From positions 1-64,000 of the forward strand of contig NZ_PYIX02000010.1 in NCBI RefSeq assembly GCF_003024515.2: 64,000 nucleotides of DNA, read 5' to 3'. Made by a program: the position numbers and the translations under genes. The notes under the pieces are model-generated. The model did not search any database. It saw only the letters and a program-made list of their open reading frames with translations, and had not been told where the DNA came from. Positions 39,815-49,321 of this stretch are shown here, in pieces. The number at the start of each line of letters is the position of its first letter. Position 1 is the first letter of the stretch. Source of the stretch: Acinetobacter sichuanensis (lineage in GTDB: Bacteria > Pseudomonadota > Gammaproteobacteria > Pseudomonadales > Moraxellaceae).

Positions 39815-40669
39815 TTAGACAGATGGTAAAATATTTGCTGGATTAATCGGTTTTCCATCTAAACGAATTTGAAACTCTAGCATAGTTTGGGTAGCACCAG
39901 ATGAGCCCATTTCCGCAATTTTCTGACCAACTGTGACATTATCGCCACTTTTCACTAAAATTTTACTGTTATGGGCGTAGGCTGTTATATAACCATTGAT
40001 ATGTTTAACTAAGACTAAATTACCATATTCTTTTAGACCATCGGCAGCATAAACCACCTGCCCAGCCGCAGCAGCAACCACTGGATCACCGACATTGCCA
40101 CCAAAACGAATACCTTTAATATTTTGAGCTAAATTATAGTTAGCAATCACAGCACCATTAGATGGTTTAACCCAAACCAAACCATTTGATGCTACAGTTG
40201 TTGGCGTTGTGGTGCTTGGAACTGTTGGTGTTACAGGAATAACTGGTGTTGGCGTTACAGGCTTAGCTGTTGTTGTGGTCTGGTTACTTGGTAGAGTAAT
40301 CGTTTGACGTTGAATACCTGTATCAGTATTACTTAATGCTTGTGTAGCTGGTCGATTATTATTTGTACTATTTGATTTTTTTAGACGAATAGATTGATTC
40401 ACATAAATACGATATGGCGATGCAATATCATTCATTTCAGCAACACTGATATAACTTAAGCCATAACGTGCAGCAATACCACTCAATGTATCACCTGAAC
40501 GCACAGTATAATAATCAGGTGCATTCGCATAGCGAACAGGGTTATTAATTTGTGGTTTTGACGCACAACCTGTCATGACTAAAGTAGTAATCACAGCGGA
40601 AGATAAAACGATGGCATTTATCCAGCTTTTAGGTGATAGATAAAGTTGCTGTGATCGTAACGAAAGCAT
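39815..40669 (-). CDS. nlpD: NlpD-like lipoprotein, LysM plus degenerate M23 domain
   Basis: A 284-residue lipoprotein. A signal peptide ends in LVMTGC. A LysM domain (YYTVRSGDTLSGIAARYG) binds peptidoglycan, then a Thr/Pro/Asn-rich linker (about residues 100-165), then an M23-type domain. The domain has lost catalytic residues: GIRFGGNVGDPV lacks the HxxxD pair, and TMLEFQIRL lacks HxH. Only YAHNS keeps its histidine. That is the pattern of NlpD and EnvC, which activate amidases rather than cleave themselves. It is directly downstream of surE, as in many gammaproteobacteria. Confidence 0.9.
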   Translation of the reverse strand: MLSLRSQQLYLSPKSWINAIVLSSAVITTLVMTGCASKPQINNPVRYANAPDYYTVRSGDTLSGIAARYGLSYISVAEMNDIASPYRIYVNQSIRLKKSNSTNNNRPATQALSNTDTGIQRQTITLPSNQTTTTAKPVTPTPVIPVTPTVPSTTTPTTVASNGLVWVKPSNGAVIANYNLAQNIKGIRFGGNVGDPVVAAAAGQVVYAADGLKEYGNLVLVKHINGYITAYAHNSKILVKSGDNVTVGQKIAEMGSSGATQTMLEFQIRLDGKPINPANILPSV

Positions 40670-40776
40670 TGATTTCTTTCTCCAGAAATAGTGTTAAGTT
40701 GTATAAGATTAGCAAAAAAGCCAAGCTTTTTAAGGTTTAGCTCAGCTTTTTCACAAACTTATAACATAGAGCCCAT

Positions 40777-41559
40777 TTAGCGCTTTTCAGGGTGTAATAA
40801 CTGTTGTTGTAAGTGATTTAAAACCCTGTAATTGGTTGCATCCATTTGGATGGGTGTAATACTGACATAGCCATTTGCGACTGCGAAAAAATCAGATTGA
40901 ATATCTAAGTCATTTTTCTTAGGATCAGTAACCGCTTCCCCTGCTAAACCAATCCAATACACTTGACGCCCACGTGGGTCAACCTGACTGGTGATTGGTT
41001 TAGACTGGATACGTCTTCCTTGATATGTAACTTGAGCACCTTTTAATTGTTGTACATCAGGAATATTAATATTTAAAATGTGACGTTCTGGTAAAACAGG
41101 AATACCTTGAGCAATAAAGTCGTGTACCCACTGTGCTGCAACTGCATAATCTTCTGGATTGAGATAAGAACGGACATTACTGCCTGCTAATGACACCGCA
41201 ATTGCTGCTTGCTTCATTAAACGACCTTCAAATGCAGCTCCCACTGTACCTGAATATAAAACATCATCACCAAGATTCGCGCCACTATTAATCCCACTGA
41301 CAACCAAATCAAATTCAAAATCAAATAAACCATTCATTGCCAAGTAAACACAATCTGCTGGCGTACCATTTACTGCCCAAACATCTTGTGTGACCTGTAC
41401 AGGTCGCAGTGGTCGATCTAAAGTCAATGCGCTAGAAAATCCACTACGTTCACTTTCAGGAGCCACAATAACAACACGTCCTAAAGGTCGTAAAGCTTGT
41501 GCTAAGGCTTGGATTCCGGGTGCAAACACACCATCATCATTGGCAATTAAAATATTCAC
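40777..41559 (-). CDS. surE: 5'-nucleotidase SurE
   Basis: A 260-residue metal-dependent nucleotidase acting on nucleoside monophosphates and short polyphosphate. The metal site is [14 protein letters not shown], with the second part [21 protein letters not shown]. The [12 protein letters not shown] region closes the active site. It is the first of a surE-nlpD unit in which pcm is absent. Length matches the family (about 250). Confidence 0.97.
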   Translation of the reverse strand: MNILIANDDGVFAPGIQALAQALRPLGRVVIVAPESERSGFSSALTLDRPLRPVQVTQDVWAVNGTPADCVYLAMNGLFDFEFDLVVSGINSGANLGDDVLYSGTVGAAFEGRLMKQAAIAVSLAGSNVRSYLNPEDYAVAAQWVHDFIAQGIPVLPERHILNINIPDVQQLKGAQVTYQGRRIQSKPITSQVDPRGRQVYWIGLAGEAVTDPKKNDLDIQSDFFAVANGYVSITPIQMDATNYRVLNHLQQQLLHPEKR

Positions 41560-41666
41560 TCAATTTCTCTTCAATTTAAACGGACAATATTGCTGATTCA
41601 TCTTAGCAAAATATGACCGATTATTTTGATTTACACAGATTTAAGCGAGTTAAAACTTCGCTGTTA

Positions 41667-41694
41667 TTACTAATATTACTAAAAATATTAGTAA
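41667..41694. promoter_or_regulatory. 11-bp perfect inverted repeat between surE and a periplasmic-protein gene
   Basis: TTACTAATATT (41667-41677) and AATATTAGTAA (41684-41694) are separated by ACTAAA. There is no T run or gene end next to it, so an operator for a dimeric repressor is more likely than a terminator. Apart from this the 322-base gap shows nothing. Confidence 0.4.
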
Positions 41695-41881
41695 ATAAGC
41701 ATTCGCTAAAAAATGGGATCTAGTTTGAATACTGTGTTGTATTCATGTACCCAAGCTGATGTCAAATTTTCACCAAAAGATGCTATTTTATTTAAATCCA
41801 ACATCTTCAATACATTTTCTCTATTTTATTTTCATAGAATACGTTTATTCTAGTCAAATCATTAAGTTAACAAGGCTCATT

Positions 41882-42283
41882 ATGCGTACTCTTTTTAAAA
41901 CTTTTGCTCTGGGGATTTTATCTACTTCTATTGCTATGCCTTATGCATTTGCAGCCGATCAAACAAAAGAAGACGCTCATGATGAAAAAATTGAAGTCAC
42001 ACAGGTCAATGTGACAGATCAAGAATTAGCAGCAATCTATGTACTTTCAGATATTTGCCCAAAATTAGTGAAAGATAAAGATGCCTTTGATGCAGGCTAT
42101 CAACGCCTTTTAAAAGATTTTATTCCTGATGCTGCTGATCCAGAAGTAACAATTAAAAAATTAGTGAAAGAAAAATCTTTTAAAAGCATCTTAAAAGAAG
42201 CACAAGGTGATGCTAAAAAAGCTGGAAAAGAAGCAAACACAGGTGTTTGTGAAGATGTGCTCAACTATCAACCACAAAACTAA
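41882..42283 (+). CDS. Unknown periplasmic protein, 133 residues
   Basis: The start is the ATG with MRTLFKTFALGILSTS; the signal peptide ends in MPYAFA, cleaved before AD. The longer frame upstream is AT-rich noncoding. The mature protein is a small helical, charged domain with two cysteines (DICPKLV and TGVCEDVLNY). These two cysteines probably pair. No characterised family recognised. A terminator follows about 50 bases downstream, so it forms a single-gene unit. Confidence 0.75.
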   Translation: MRTLFKTFALGILSTSIAMPYAFAADQTKEDAHDEKIEVTQVNVTDQELAAIYVLSDICPKLVKDKDAFDAGYQRLLKDFIPDAADPEVTIKKLVKEKSFKSILKEAQGDAKKAGKEANTGVCEDVLNYQPQN

Positions 42284-42329
42284 TTGACCCAATCGACAAG
42301 CAACGAATTAGTTACAAATCCTATGAAAT

Positions 42330-42358
42330 AAGCCGACTTACCCCATAGAAGTCGGCTT
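42330..42358 (+). terminator. Terminator after the periplasmic unknown
   Basis: AAGCCGACTT (42330-42339) and AAGTCGGCTT (42349-42358), a perfect 10-bp stem with a 9-base loop and a short T-rich tail. Confidence 0.78.
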
Positions 42359-42418
42359 TGCTTTGTCCTAAAATGCTAGGCTCTTTTCGTGCTCGTACAA
42401 AGATTGGAACTACCTAGA

Positions 42419-43567
42419 ATGACCCCAAAAAGCGCCCTCGCTGCATTGTTACTCTTTCCTTCATTTTCCTATGCAGCAACTGTTTTATCCAATCCACCAG
42501 AATTAAATAATAAATCCTATGTTTTGATGGACTATGAGACAGGGCAAATCCTTGCATCTAAGAATGAAAATGAAAAACTCGCTCCTGCATCAATGACAAA
42601 AATGATGACGAGTTACATTATTGAACAAAAACTACTCAAAGGTGACCTTACAGAAGACGAAAAGGTTCGTATGAACGAATCGGCTTGGTGTCGTGGTAGC
42701 AGCACAGAGTCATGTATGTATGTTCCTTTAAATGGCACAGCAACTGTACTTGAAATGCTGCGTGGTATTATTATCCAATCAGGTAATGATGCATCAAAAG
42801 CAATGGCTGAGCATATTTCTGGTAATGAAGGTACATTTGTACATGAAATGAACCAAGAAGCTAAACGTATTGGCATGAGCAATACAAGTTTTATTAATGC
42901 GACAGGTATGCCAGCTGAAGGTCATTATTCAACTGCAAAAGACATGGCAATGCTTGCCAAACATATTATTCACGATAGTTCAAAATATTATCCAATTTAT
43001 TCAGAAAAAGAATTTACTTTTAACGGCATTAAACAAGGTAACCGTAATGCCCTTTTATATACTGACCCAAGTGTAGATGGCTTAAAAACAGGTCATACCA
43101 ATGAAGCAGGTTTCTGCTTAACGACTTCAGCAAAACGCGGTCCAATGCGATTAATTTCAGTGATTTTTGGCGCACCATCAATGAATGAACGCGCATCACA
43201 AACACGCGAATTACTCTCTTGGGGTTATTCAAACTTTGAAACTGTTAATGTACAACCTGCAAATCAAGTCATGGCAAAAGCCAAAGTCTATTTTGGTAAA
43301 GAAAGTGAAGTACAAGTAGGTTTACCTGAAGCATTTAATGTCACTATGCCAAAAGGTCAAGCCAATGCCATTAAAACGCAAATCTCAGTTCAACCAAACT
43401 TAAACGCTCCACTGCAAAAAGGACAAGTAATTGGTAAATTGACTGCTACGCTTAATGGCAAAGTCATTACTGAAAAACCTTTAGTTGCAATAAATGCGGT
43501 TGAAGAAGCAGGCTTTTTTGCACGTATGATTGACCATATTAAAATGTTCTTTAGCAACTTATTTTAA
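42419..43567 (+). CDS. dacC: D-alanyl-D-alanine carboxypeptidase (PBP5/6 type)
   Basis: A 382-residue class C low-molecular-weight penicillin-binding protein that trims stem pentapeptides. The signal peptide is about residues 1-19 (LLLFPSFSYA). The active-site serine is S58 in SMTK, followed by SGN in IQSGNDAS and KTG in LKTGHTNEAG. After the transpeptidase domain comes the C-terminal beta domain. The last residues (VEEAGFFARMIDHIKMFFSNLF) form an amphipathic membrane anchor; their core is FFARMIDHIKMFF. ATG at 42419 is chosen over a GTG ten codons upstream. Confidence 0.95.
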   Translation: MTPKSALAALLLFPSFSYAATVLSNPPELNNKSYVLMDYETGQILASKNENEKLAPASMTKMMTSYIIEQKLLKGDLTEDEKVRMNESAWCRGSSTESCMYVPLNGTATVLEMLRGIIIQSGNDASKAMAEHISGNEGTFVHEMNQEAKRIGMSNTSFINATGMPAEGHYSTAKDMAMLAKHIIHDSSKYYPIYSEKEFTFNGIKQGNRNALLYTDPSVDGLKTGHTNEAGFCLTTSAKRGPMRLISVIFGAPSMNERASQTRELLSWGYSNFETVNVQPANQVMAKAKVYFGKESEVQVGLPEAFNVTMPKGQANAIKTQISVQPNLNAPLQKGQVIGKLTATLNGKVITEKPLVAINAVEEAGFFARMIDHIKMFFSNLF

Positions 43568-43666
43568 TTTTGTTTAAATGTCATCAAAAAGAAGCATTCA
43601 TGTCTAGGATATGAGTGCTTTTCTTTTATACTGCACTTGGTAAATTTTACGCGTGTAAAAAATCTT

Positions 43667-44215
43667 ATGAAAAAAAATATTCGTGGTTATTTAGAACATC
43701 ATCCTAAGATTGACTCAACCTGTTATATCGATGACTTAAGCGTGGTTATAGGTGAAGTAAGCTTAGCAAAAAATGTATCCGTTTGGCCATTTGCGGTGAT
43801 TCGTGGTGATGTCAATGCCATTAAAATTGGACAAAATAGCAATGTTCAAGATCATTGCATGTTACATGTAAGCCATAAAAAAGACAGCAAGCCAAATGGT
43901 TCGCCTTTAATTATTGGTGAAGATGTTACCGTTGGGCATCATGTCACTTTACATGGTTGTCAAATTGGTGATCGTGTATTAATCGGTATTAATACCGTCG
44001 TACTTGATGATGTGATCATTGAAGATGATGTCATGATCGGTGCGGGTAGTTTAGTTCCTCCACGTAAAGTTCTAAAAAGTGGCTATCTTTATGTAGGCAG
44101 TCCAGTCCAACAAATACGACCACTGACTGAAGCAGAAAAAGACTTTTTACCCTATTCAGCTCGACATTATGTCAAAGTTGCACAAAATTACTTAGATCAG
44201 GAAAATGAAAAATAA
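43667..44215 (+). CDS. Gamma-class carbonic anhydrase-like protein
   Basis: A 182-residue left-handed beta-helix protein. Hexapeptide repeats run from VVIGEVSL to VMIGAGSLVPP. The three metal-binding histidines of the gamma-carbonic anhydrase family are visible in DHCMLHVSH and TVGHHVTLHGC. The WPFAVIRGDVNAIKIG strand is typical. The YrdA/CaiE subfamily often lacks proven activity, so catalysis is uncertain. ATG at 43667 is preferred to a TTG ten codons upstream. Confidence 0.9.
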   Translation: MKKNIRGYLEHHPKIDSTCYIDDLSVVIGEVSLAKNVSVWPFAVIRGDVNAIKIGQNSNVQDHCMLHVSHKKDSKPNGSPLIIGEDVTVGHHVTLHGCQIGDRVLIGINTVVLDDVIIEDDVMIGAGSLVPPRKVLKSGYLYVGSPVQQIRPLTEAEKDFLPYSARHYVKVAQNYLDQENEK

Positions 44216-44353
44216 AGTCTATAATTTTCAAAGTTCCTAGTAATATTTCATTGAACATTCATAATTACATGCTTTATATAGATTAAAATCATGTCTTTAT
44301 GCTACAAAGCTATTCATAGTTAAAATATCAATATTTTGAGTACATGAACACCC

Positions 44354-45637
44354 ATGAAAATGACGCCTAAACACTTACTCGGTTTGGCAGTAATAATGGC
44401 TTTTAGCCCTGCCTTTGTCACCACGACATATGCACAATTGCATTTAGAAATTGCTAAAGCACCAGAAGAAGCACCCAAAATTGCTATTCTGCCATTTGGT
44501 AATGATCAAACAATTTATCCTATTGTAGAAAATGACTTAAACCGCTCTGGGCGTTTTAGTAGCGCATCAAAAAACCTTCCTGCAACAGCAAGCTTAAATA
44601 ATATTAATGCAGAAGCATGGAAAGCAAGTGGCGTTCCTTATGTCGTTGTGGGTGATACTAAAACCAATCCTGATGGTTCATTAGCAGTACACTACCAACT
44701 CTACGATGTGGAAAAACAACAATTCTTACTCAATGAATTATTAACTGTGCCTGCATCACGTTTACGCTCCGCAGCACATATGATCTCGGATGCGATTTAT
44801 CAAGCTCTGACAGGTATCAAAGGTGATTTTAGTGGACGTATTGCCTATGTGCTACGTAACCCTGCCACACCTGAGCAACGTTATACCTTACAAATTGCTG
44901 ACACAGATGGCGAACAACCAAAAACTATTTTGACATCACGTGATCCAATTTTATCACCTGCTTGGACGCCTGATGCACAAAAAATTGCATATGTTTCTTT
45001 TGAAACTAAACGCCCTGCGATTTATGTACAAGACCTTGCTACAGGGCAGCGTGAAAAATTTGCAAGCTTCCGTGGTTTAAATGGTGCTCCAAGCTTCTCA
45101 CCAGATGGTAAATTCATGCTGTTTACTGCGTCTATGCATGACAATCCTGAAATTTATCAAATGGATCTAGAAACTCGTCAAGTTAAACGCATGACCAATG
45201 ATAGTGCGATTGATACCGAAGCACGCTATGCCCCTGATGGTAAATCATTTATCTTTACCTCTGACCGCGGTGGCTCAGCACAAATTTATCGCTATAACTT
45301 GGCAGATGGTACAACCAAACGCTTAACGTTCCGTGGTGCATTTAATGCACGAGGTTCTTTAAGTGCGGATGGTAAATATGTTGCACTTGTACACCGACCA
45401 TCTGGTAGTAACTATAAAGTTGCGATTCAAGAAATCTCAACAGGTATCACAAATATCTTGACTCCTACCAGTCTAGATGAATCACCAAGTTTTTCTCCAA
45501 ATGGACAAATGGTGGTTTATGCAACACGTGAAGGCTCACGTGGATTATTATCGATCATGTCAACAGATGGTCGTTTCCGCATGAACTTACCAAGTGAACA
45601 AGGTGAAGTTCGTGAACCTGCATGGGCACCTAAATAA
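44354..45637 (+). CDS. tolB: Tol-Pal system beta-propeller protein TolB
   Basis: A 427-residue periplasmic protein. The signal peptide ends in VTTTYA, cleaved before QLHLEI. An N-terminal alpha/beta domain (KIAILPFGNDQTIYPIV) is followed by a six-bladed propeller with repeated SPDGK motifs (FSPDGKFMLF, YAPDGKSFIF, LSADGKYVAL, FSPNGQMVVY). It contacts Pal and the TolA C-terminus. It is adjacent to pal but about 17 kb from tolQRA in this window. Confidence 0.96.
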   Translation: MKMTPKHLLGLAVIMAFSPAFVTTTYAQLHLEIAKAPEEAPKIAILPFGNDQTIYPIVENDLNRSGRFSSASKNLPATASLNNINAEAWKASGVPYVVVGDTKTNPDGSLAVHYQLYDVEKQQFLLNELLTVPASRLRSAAHMISDAIYQALTGIKGDFSGRIAYVLRNPATPEQRYTLQIADTDGEQPKTILTSRDPILSPAWTPDAQKIAYVSFETKRPAIYVQDLATGQREKFASFRGLNGAPSFSPDGKFMLFTASMHDNPEIYQMDLETRQVKRMTNDSAIDTEARYAPDGKSFIFTSDRGGSAQIYRYNLADGTTKRLTFRGAFNARGSLSADGKYVALVHRPSGSNYKVAIQEISTGITNILTPTSLDESPSFSPNGQMVVYATREGSRGLLSIMSTDGRFRMNLPSEQGEVREPAWAPK

Positions 45638-45702
45638 TTCAAATATAGATGTTTTTATTTCAATAATGCGGTAACTTTTAAAATAACTTTATGGAGTTAA
45701 CA

Positions 45703-46263
45703 ATGAATACGATTAAATATTTAGCACTACCTTTACTTGCAGTAAGCTTGGTCATGACAGGTTGTGCAAACCGCAAACCAACCACTGATGCCAATGCAAC
45801 AACAAACCCAAATAGCGTCAATACAAGTGGTTTAAGTGAAGATGCTGCATTAAATGCTCAAAACTTAGCAGGTGCATCTTCAAAAGGTGTTACTGAAGCA
45901 AATAAAGCTTTTCTTGCAAAACGTGTGGTTCATTTTGACTATGACAGCAGTGATCTTTCAAATGAAGACTATCAAACACTTCAAGCACATGCTCAATTTT
46001 TAGTTGCAAATGCAAACTCTAAAATTGCTTTGACAGGTCATACAGATGAGCGTGGTACACGTGAATATAACATGGCACTCGGTGAGCGCCGTGCAAAAGC
46101 AGTACAAAGCTATTTAATTACCAATGGTGTTAATGCAAGCCAATTAGAAGCTGTAAGTTATGGTAAAGAAATGCCAATCAATGCTGGTCATAATGAAGCT
46201 GCTTGGAAAGAAAATCGTCGTGTAGAATTAAACTATGAAGCGGTTCCTCCACTTTTAAAATAA
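45703..46263 (+). CDS. pal: Peptidoglycan-associated lipoprotein Pal
   Basis: A 186-residue OmpA-domain lipoprotein. The signal peptide ends in VMTGC, the lipidated cysteine. An Asn/Thr-rich linker leads to the OmpA domain with VVHFDYDSSDL, ALTGHTDERGTREYNMALG and VSYGKEMP. GGAG lies 6 bases before this ATG; the upstream in-frame ATG overlaps it. It anchors the outer membrane to peptidoglycan and is pulled by TolA. Confidence 0.96.
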   Translation: MNTIKYLALPLLAVSLVMTGCANRKPTTDANATTNPNSVNTSGLSEDAALNAQNLAGASSKGVTEANKAFLAKRVVHFDYDSSDLSNEDYQTLQAHAQFLVANANSKIALTGHTDERGTREYNMALGERRAKAVQSYLITNGVNASQLEAVSYGKEMPINAGHNEAAWKENRRVELNYEAVPPLLK

Positions 46264-46300
46264 TTTTAAATCTCATTTAAAATTATTTATTCCCAATTAA

Positions 46301-46329
46301 AAATGCCCATTATGATCATGGGCATTTTT
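46301..46329. terminator. Terminator between pal and the small convergent gene
   Basis: AAATGCCCAT, 7-base loop, ATGGGCATTT with further T residues. It serves pal and, on the minus strand, the 61-residue gene that ends here. Confidence 0.85.
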
Positions 46330-46334
46330 ATAAG

Positions 46335-46520
46335 CTACGCTTTTGATTCCTCAGGCTTGGGGCTTTGCATGGACTCGATAAGATCATGCTTATTGAACTT
46401 TTTATATTCAGGTTTTGCTTCGTAATCCTTCCAAGCGTCCTTCACATTTTCGGCACTAATTTCATTTAAATCAATACCATCAGTTGGCGTTGGAGTCGCT
46501 TCAAACTTTTGTACGGTCAT
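46335..46520 (-). CDS. Small conserved acidic protein, 61 residues
   Basis: A soluble, hydrophilic protein rich in K, E and P. It starts MTVQKFEATPTPTDGIDLNE, with a helical middle (NVKDAWKDYEAKPEYKKF) and an acidic tail (MQSPKPEESKA). Such small acidic proteins recur in Acinetobacter annotations as uncharacterised families. No function can be assigned. It converges on pal. It is a genuine frame on coding composition and position, with a GAGC-like weak ribosome binding site. Confidence 0.68.
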   Translation of the reverse strand: MTVQKFEATPTPTDGIDLNEISAENVKDAWKDYEAKPEYKKFNKHDLIESMQSPKPEESKA

Positions 46521-46699
46521 ATGAGTGCTCCTTTACTCTATTCTTCTGTATCTTCAACATAACAGTTTATAAAATACTTGCAAGCGTAAAAATATGACAA
46601 ATAATGCAGGATAATTTTTATTTTGAGTCAAACTCATCTAAAATAGCCGAATTGTTTAATTTGTTAGAAAATTATCGCTTTTATTGGAGCAGCTTTGCT

Positions 46700-47674
46700 A
46701 TGTCAAATCGTACTTTATCCCAGTACTTAGAACAACAACAAGGGAATTTAACACCTGAACTTGCTGATGTTATCGAAACTATTGCTAACACTTGTAAATC
46801 TATTGACCAACTTCTTCAAAAAGGTGCATTGGCAGGTGTTTTAGGTAGCGCACAACACGAAAATGTACAAGGCGAAGAGCAAAAGAAACTCGATGTTATT
46901 TCTAACGATTATTTAATTGATGCGTTAAAAAATAACAAAAATGTGGGCGGTTTAGCTTCTGAAGAACTTGATGAATTTACCCCTGCACAAGATAATGGTC
47001 AATATTTAGTCTTATTTGACCCACTTGATGGTTCAAGTAATATTGATATCAACATGTGCGTAGGTACAATTTTTTCTATTTTACCCGCTAAAAATGCCGT
47101 AACCCAAGCCGAAGATTTCATGCAAGCAGGTACACAACAAGTTGCTGCAGGTTATGTGCTCTATGGTCCATCTACCATGATGGCGTTAACTGTAGGTGCT
47201 GGTACTGTATTCTTTACATTTAACCCTGAAACTCAACAATTTCTCTTAACATCTGAAAATATTCAAGTTGCAGCAGAGACTAAAGAATATGCGATTAATG
47301 CATCAAATCAACGCCACTGGGAAGCACCAGTAAAGCGTTATATTGAAGAATTACAAGCAGGTAAAACATCTGTTCGTGAAAAAGATTTCAATATGCGTTG
47401 GGTTGCCTGTATGGTAGGTGACATTCATCGTATTCTTTGCCGTAGTGGTATTTTCTTATATCCATACGATACTAAAGATCCGAAAAAAGCAGGTCGTTTA
47501 CGTTTAATGTATGAAGCAAACCCAATGAGTATGCTTGTAGAGCAAGCAGGTGGCGCATCTACAACAGGTCGTGTTCGTATTTTAGAGATTCAGCCAACTG
47601 AACTCCATCAACGTGTACCTGTCGTGATTGGTTCAAAAAATGAAGTCGATTTAGTGACTCATTACCACAACTGA
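46700..47674 (+). CDS. fbp: Class I fructose-1,6-bisphosphatase
   Basis: A 324-residue gluconeogenic enzyme. Metal and substrate residues are seen in [32 protein letters not shown], and [12 protein letters not shown]. The sugar-phosphate site includes [14 protein letters not shown] and GIFLYPYD. The C-terminus has [22 protein letters not shown] at 46700 matches Fbp starts and has GGAG upstream. The 32-codon longer frame is not credible. Length matches E. coli Fbp (332). Confidence 0.96.
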   Translation: MSNRTLSQYLEQQQGNLTPELADVIETIANTCKSIDQLLQKGALAGVLGSAQHENVQGEEQKKLDVISNDYLIDALKNNKNVGGLASEELDEFTPAQDNGQYLVLFDPLDGSSNIDINMCVGTIFSILPAKNAVTQAEDFMQAGTQQVAAGYVLYGPSTMMALTVGAGTVFFTFNPETQQFLLTSENIQVAAETKEYAINASNQRHWEAPVKRYIEELQAGKTSVREKDFNMRWVACMVGDIHRILCRSGIFLYPYDTKDPKKAGRLRLMYEANPMSMLVEQAGGASTTGRVRILEIQPTELHQRVPVVIGSKNEVDLVTHYHN

Positions 47675-47685
47675 TTTTTATATTT

Positions 47686-47744
47686 TACTCTCTTACTTTA
47701 AGGGAGTAAGTCCATTCAGGGGTTGTCGCAATTGCACAACCCCT
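47686..47744. other. Two adjacent stem-loops between fbp and the methyltransferase gene
   Basis: TACTCTCTTA with TAAGGGAGTA (47686-47708) and AGGGGTTGT with ACAACCCCT (47718-47744, enclosing GCAATTGC) form two strong hairpins. Neither has a T run, so they may be RNA-stabilising or attenuating structures. Confidence 0.5.
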
Positions 47745-47769
47745 ACTTACATTTATTGGATGCACTCCC

Positions 47770-48546
47770 ATGCCAACCATTTTTCTAGAATCTCGTGACA
47801 ATCCCAAAATCAAACACTTACGTGGATTAATCGAACAGAATACTTACCGTAAGAAACAAGGTCAGACTGTACTTGAAGGCACCCATTTGTGTCTTTCTTG
47901 GCTAGAAAAAAACCGTAAAATCAAATCAATTTTCACCACTGAACATGCACTTGAACACGAAGATTTTGTAAAGATTACAGAATATTATCAAGGTGTTATT
48001 TTTGTAGTCAGCGAAGTTTTATATAAAGATTTAAGTACTTTAGGTACCACTTTAGCATGTTTAGCTATTGTAGATTTACCGACATCTACACAAGCTTTAA
48101 ATTTTACTGAAGACACCCTCATTTTGGAAAATGTACAAGACCCTGGAAATGTCGGTACATTACTACGCTCTGCCGCAGCAGCAGGTATTGAACAAATCGT
48201 ATGTACCAAAGGTTCAGCTTCACTCTGGTCACCACGTGTTTTACGTGCAGGAATGGGTGCTCATTTCTCCTTACACACCTATGAAAATATTGTCTTAGAA
48301 GACATTCTAAAACAATTTAAAATTCCCGTTTATGTCACAAGCTCTCACGAGTCAGAAAGCTTATACAGCAAAAACTTACGCTCACAATGCGTGTGGATTT
48401 TAGGAAATGAAGGTCAAGGTGTTTCAGAATTTGCCTTGCAACATGCTCAAGCTGTCACCATCCCACAACCAGGTGGACAAGAATCACTCAATGTTGCCAT
48501 TGCAGGTTCGGTATGTTTCTTTGAAATGGTACGTCAACGACTTTAA
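47770..48546 (+). CDS. TrmH/SpoU-family RNA 2'-O-methyltransferase
   Basis: A 258-residue SPOUT methyltransferase. An N-terminal L30e-like RNA-binding domain (KIKHLRGLIEQNTYRKKQ) is followed by the knotted catalytic domain. NVQDPGNVGTLLRSAAAAG is motif 1, WILGNEGQGVSE is motif 2, and GGQESLNVAIAGSVCFFE is motif 3. It would methylate rRNA or tRNA ribose with S-adenosylmethionine; the target nucleotide cannot be told. It stands alone before the sigma-factor operon. Confidence 0.93.
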   Translation: MPTIFLESRDNPKIKHLRGLIEQNTYRKKQGQTVLEGTHLCLSWLEKNRKIKSIFTTEHALEHEDFVKITEYYQGVIFVVSEVLYKDLSTLGTTLACLAIVDLPTSTQALNFTEDTLILENVQDPGNVGTLLRSAAAAGIEQIVCTKGSASLWSPRVLRAGMGAHFSLHTYENIVLEDILKQFKIPVYVTSSHESESLYSKNLRSQCVWILGNEGQGVSEFALQHAQAVTIPQPGGQESLNVAIAGSVCFFEMVRQRL

Positions 48547-48685
48547 TTCGTTAATTTATTTTATTGATTTGCCTTTCATCTTCAAAAATCCTTTAAACTG
48601 ATAAAAATAATTGTTTTTATGTGTCAACCCATCAGAGTTTTTAAACGTTATATAGATAGGTTTATAAAATAATGGTGGGTACCCA

Positions 48686-49321
48686 ATGACGGGATTTTCC
48701 ATCTCTATGGATTTAGCGCCAAAGAAGTCACAGTCTGAAACAGCCGCTGCTCTAAAGAGTACTGCTGAACAACGCCTGAAGTTTTTTATGCAGGATGTGA
48801 CAGGTCGTGCCTTAGTAATGATGGAAAGTGCAACACAGGGGCATAATGGCATCGCGATGGACTTAGTCCAAGAAGCTTTTATTTCACTGCACAAATCTTA
48901 TGCTGAAAAATCCACTGAAGAATGGTATCCCCTATTTTATACGATTTTAAACAACAAGTTACAGGATTGGCGTCGTAAAGAAGCTCGTCGTGCTTCACCT
49001 TTTTCATTATTTCGTAAAGTCAGCTTAGACAATGATGATGAAGAAGCAATGGACATCGTCGATGAGTCAACACCAAATCCATTACAGTTTTTAGATCAAG
49101 ACCTTACGATTGAAGAAATTCAGGAAGCGATTAGTCGCTTACCTGTGCGTCAGCAACAAGCATTTATGTTACGTGCATGGGAAGGTTTTGATACCCAAAC
49201 CACAGCATCTATCATGAATTGCACAGAAGGTAGCGTTAAGACCCATTACCATAGGGCGATTCAAGGATTGAGAACTACGTTATCGCATTTAAATCCTTAT
49301 GGAGGATCATCGGATGAATAA
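48686..49321 (+). CDS. Sigma-70 family RNA polymerase sigma factor (ECF-like)
   Basis: A 211-residue sigma factor. Region 2 lies near residues 30-100 (QGHNGIAMDLVQEAFISLHK, YAEKSTEEWYPLFYTILNNKLQDWRRKEARR trimmed to LFYTILNNKLQDWRRK). A short acidic linker follows, then region 4 with SRLPVRQQQAFMLRAWEGF and CTEGSVKTHYHRAIQGLR. It lacks a full region 3, as ECF factors do. Two small membrane and periplasmic genes follow with overlaps, a typical sigma/anti-sigma arrangement. The regulon is unknown. Confidence 0.9.
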   Translation: MTGFSISMDLAPKKSQSETAAALKSTAEQRLKFFMQDVTGRALVMMESATQGHNGIAMDLVQEAFISLHKSYAEKSTEEWYPLFYTILNNKLQDWRRKEARRASPFSLFRKVSLDNDDEEAMDIVDESTPNPLQFLDQDLTIEEIQEAISRLPVRQQQAFMLRAWEGFDTQTTASIMNCTEGSVKTHYHRAIQGLRTTLSHLNPYGGSSDE

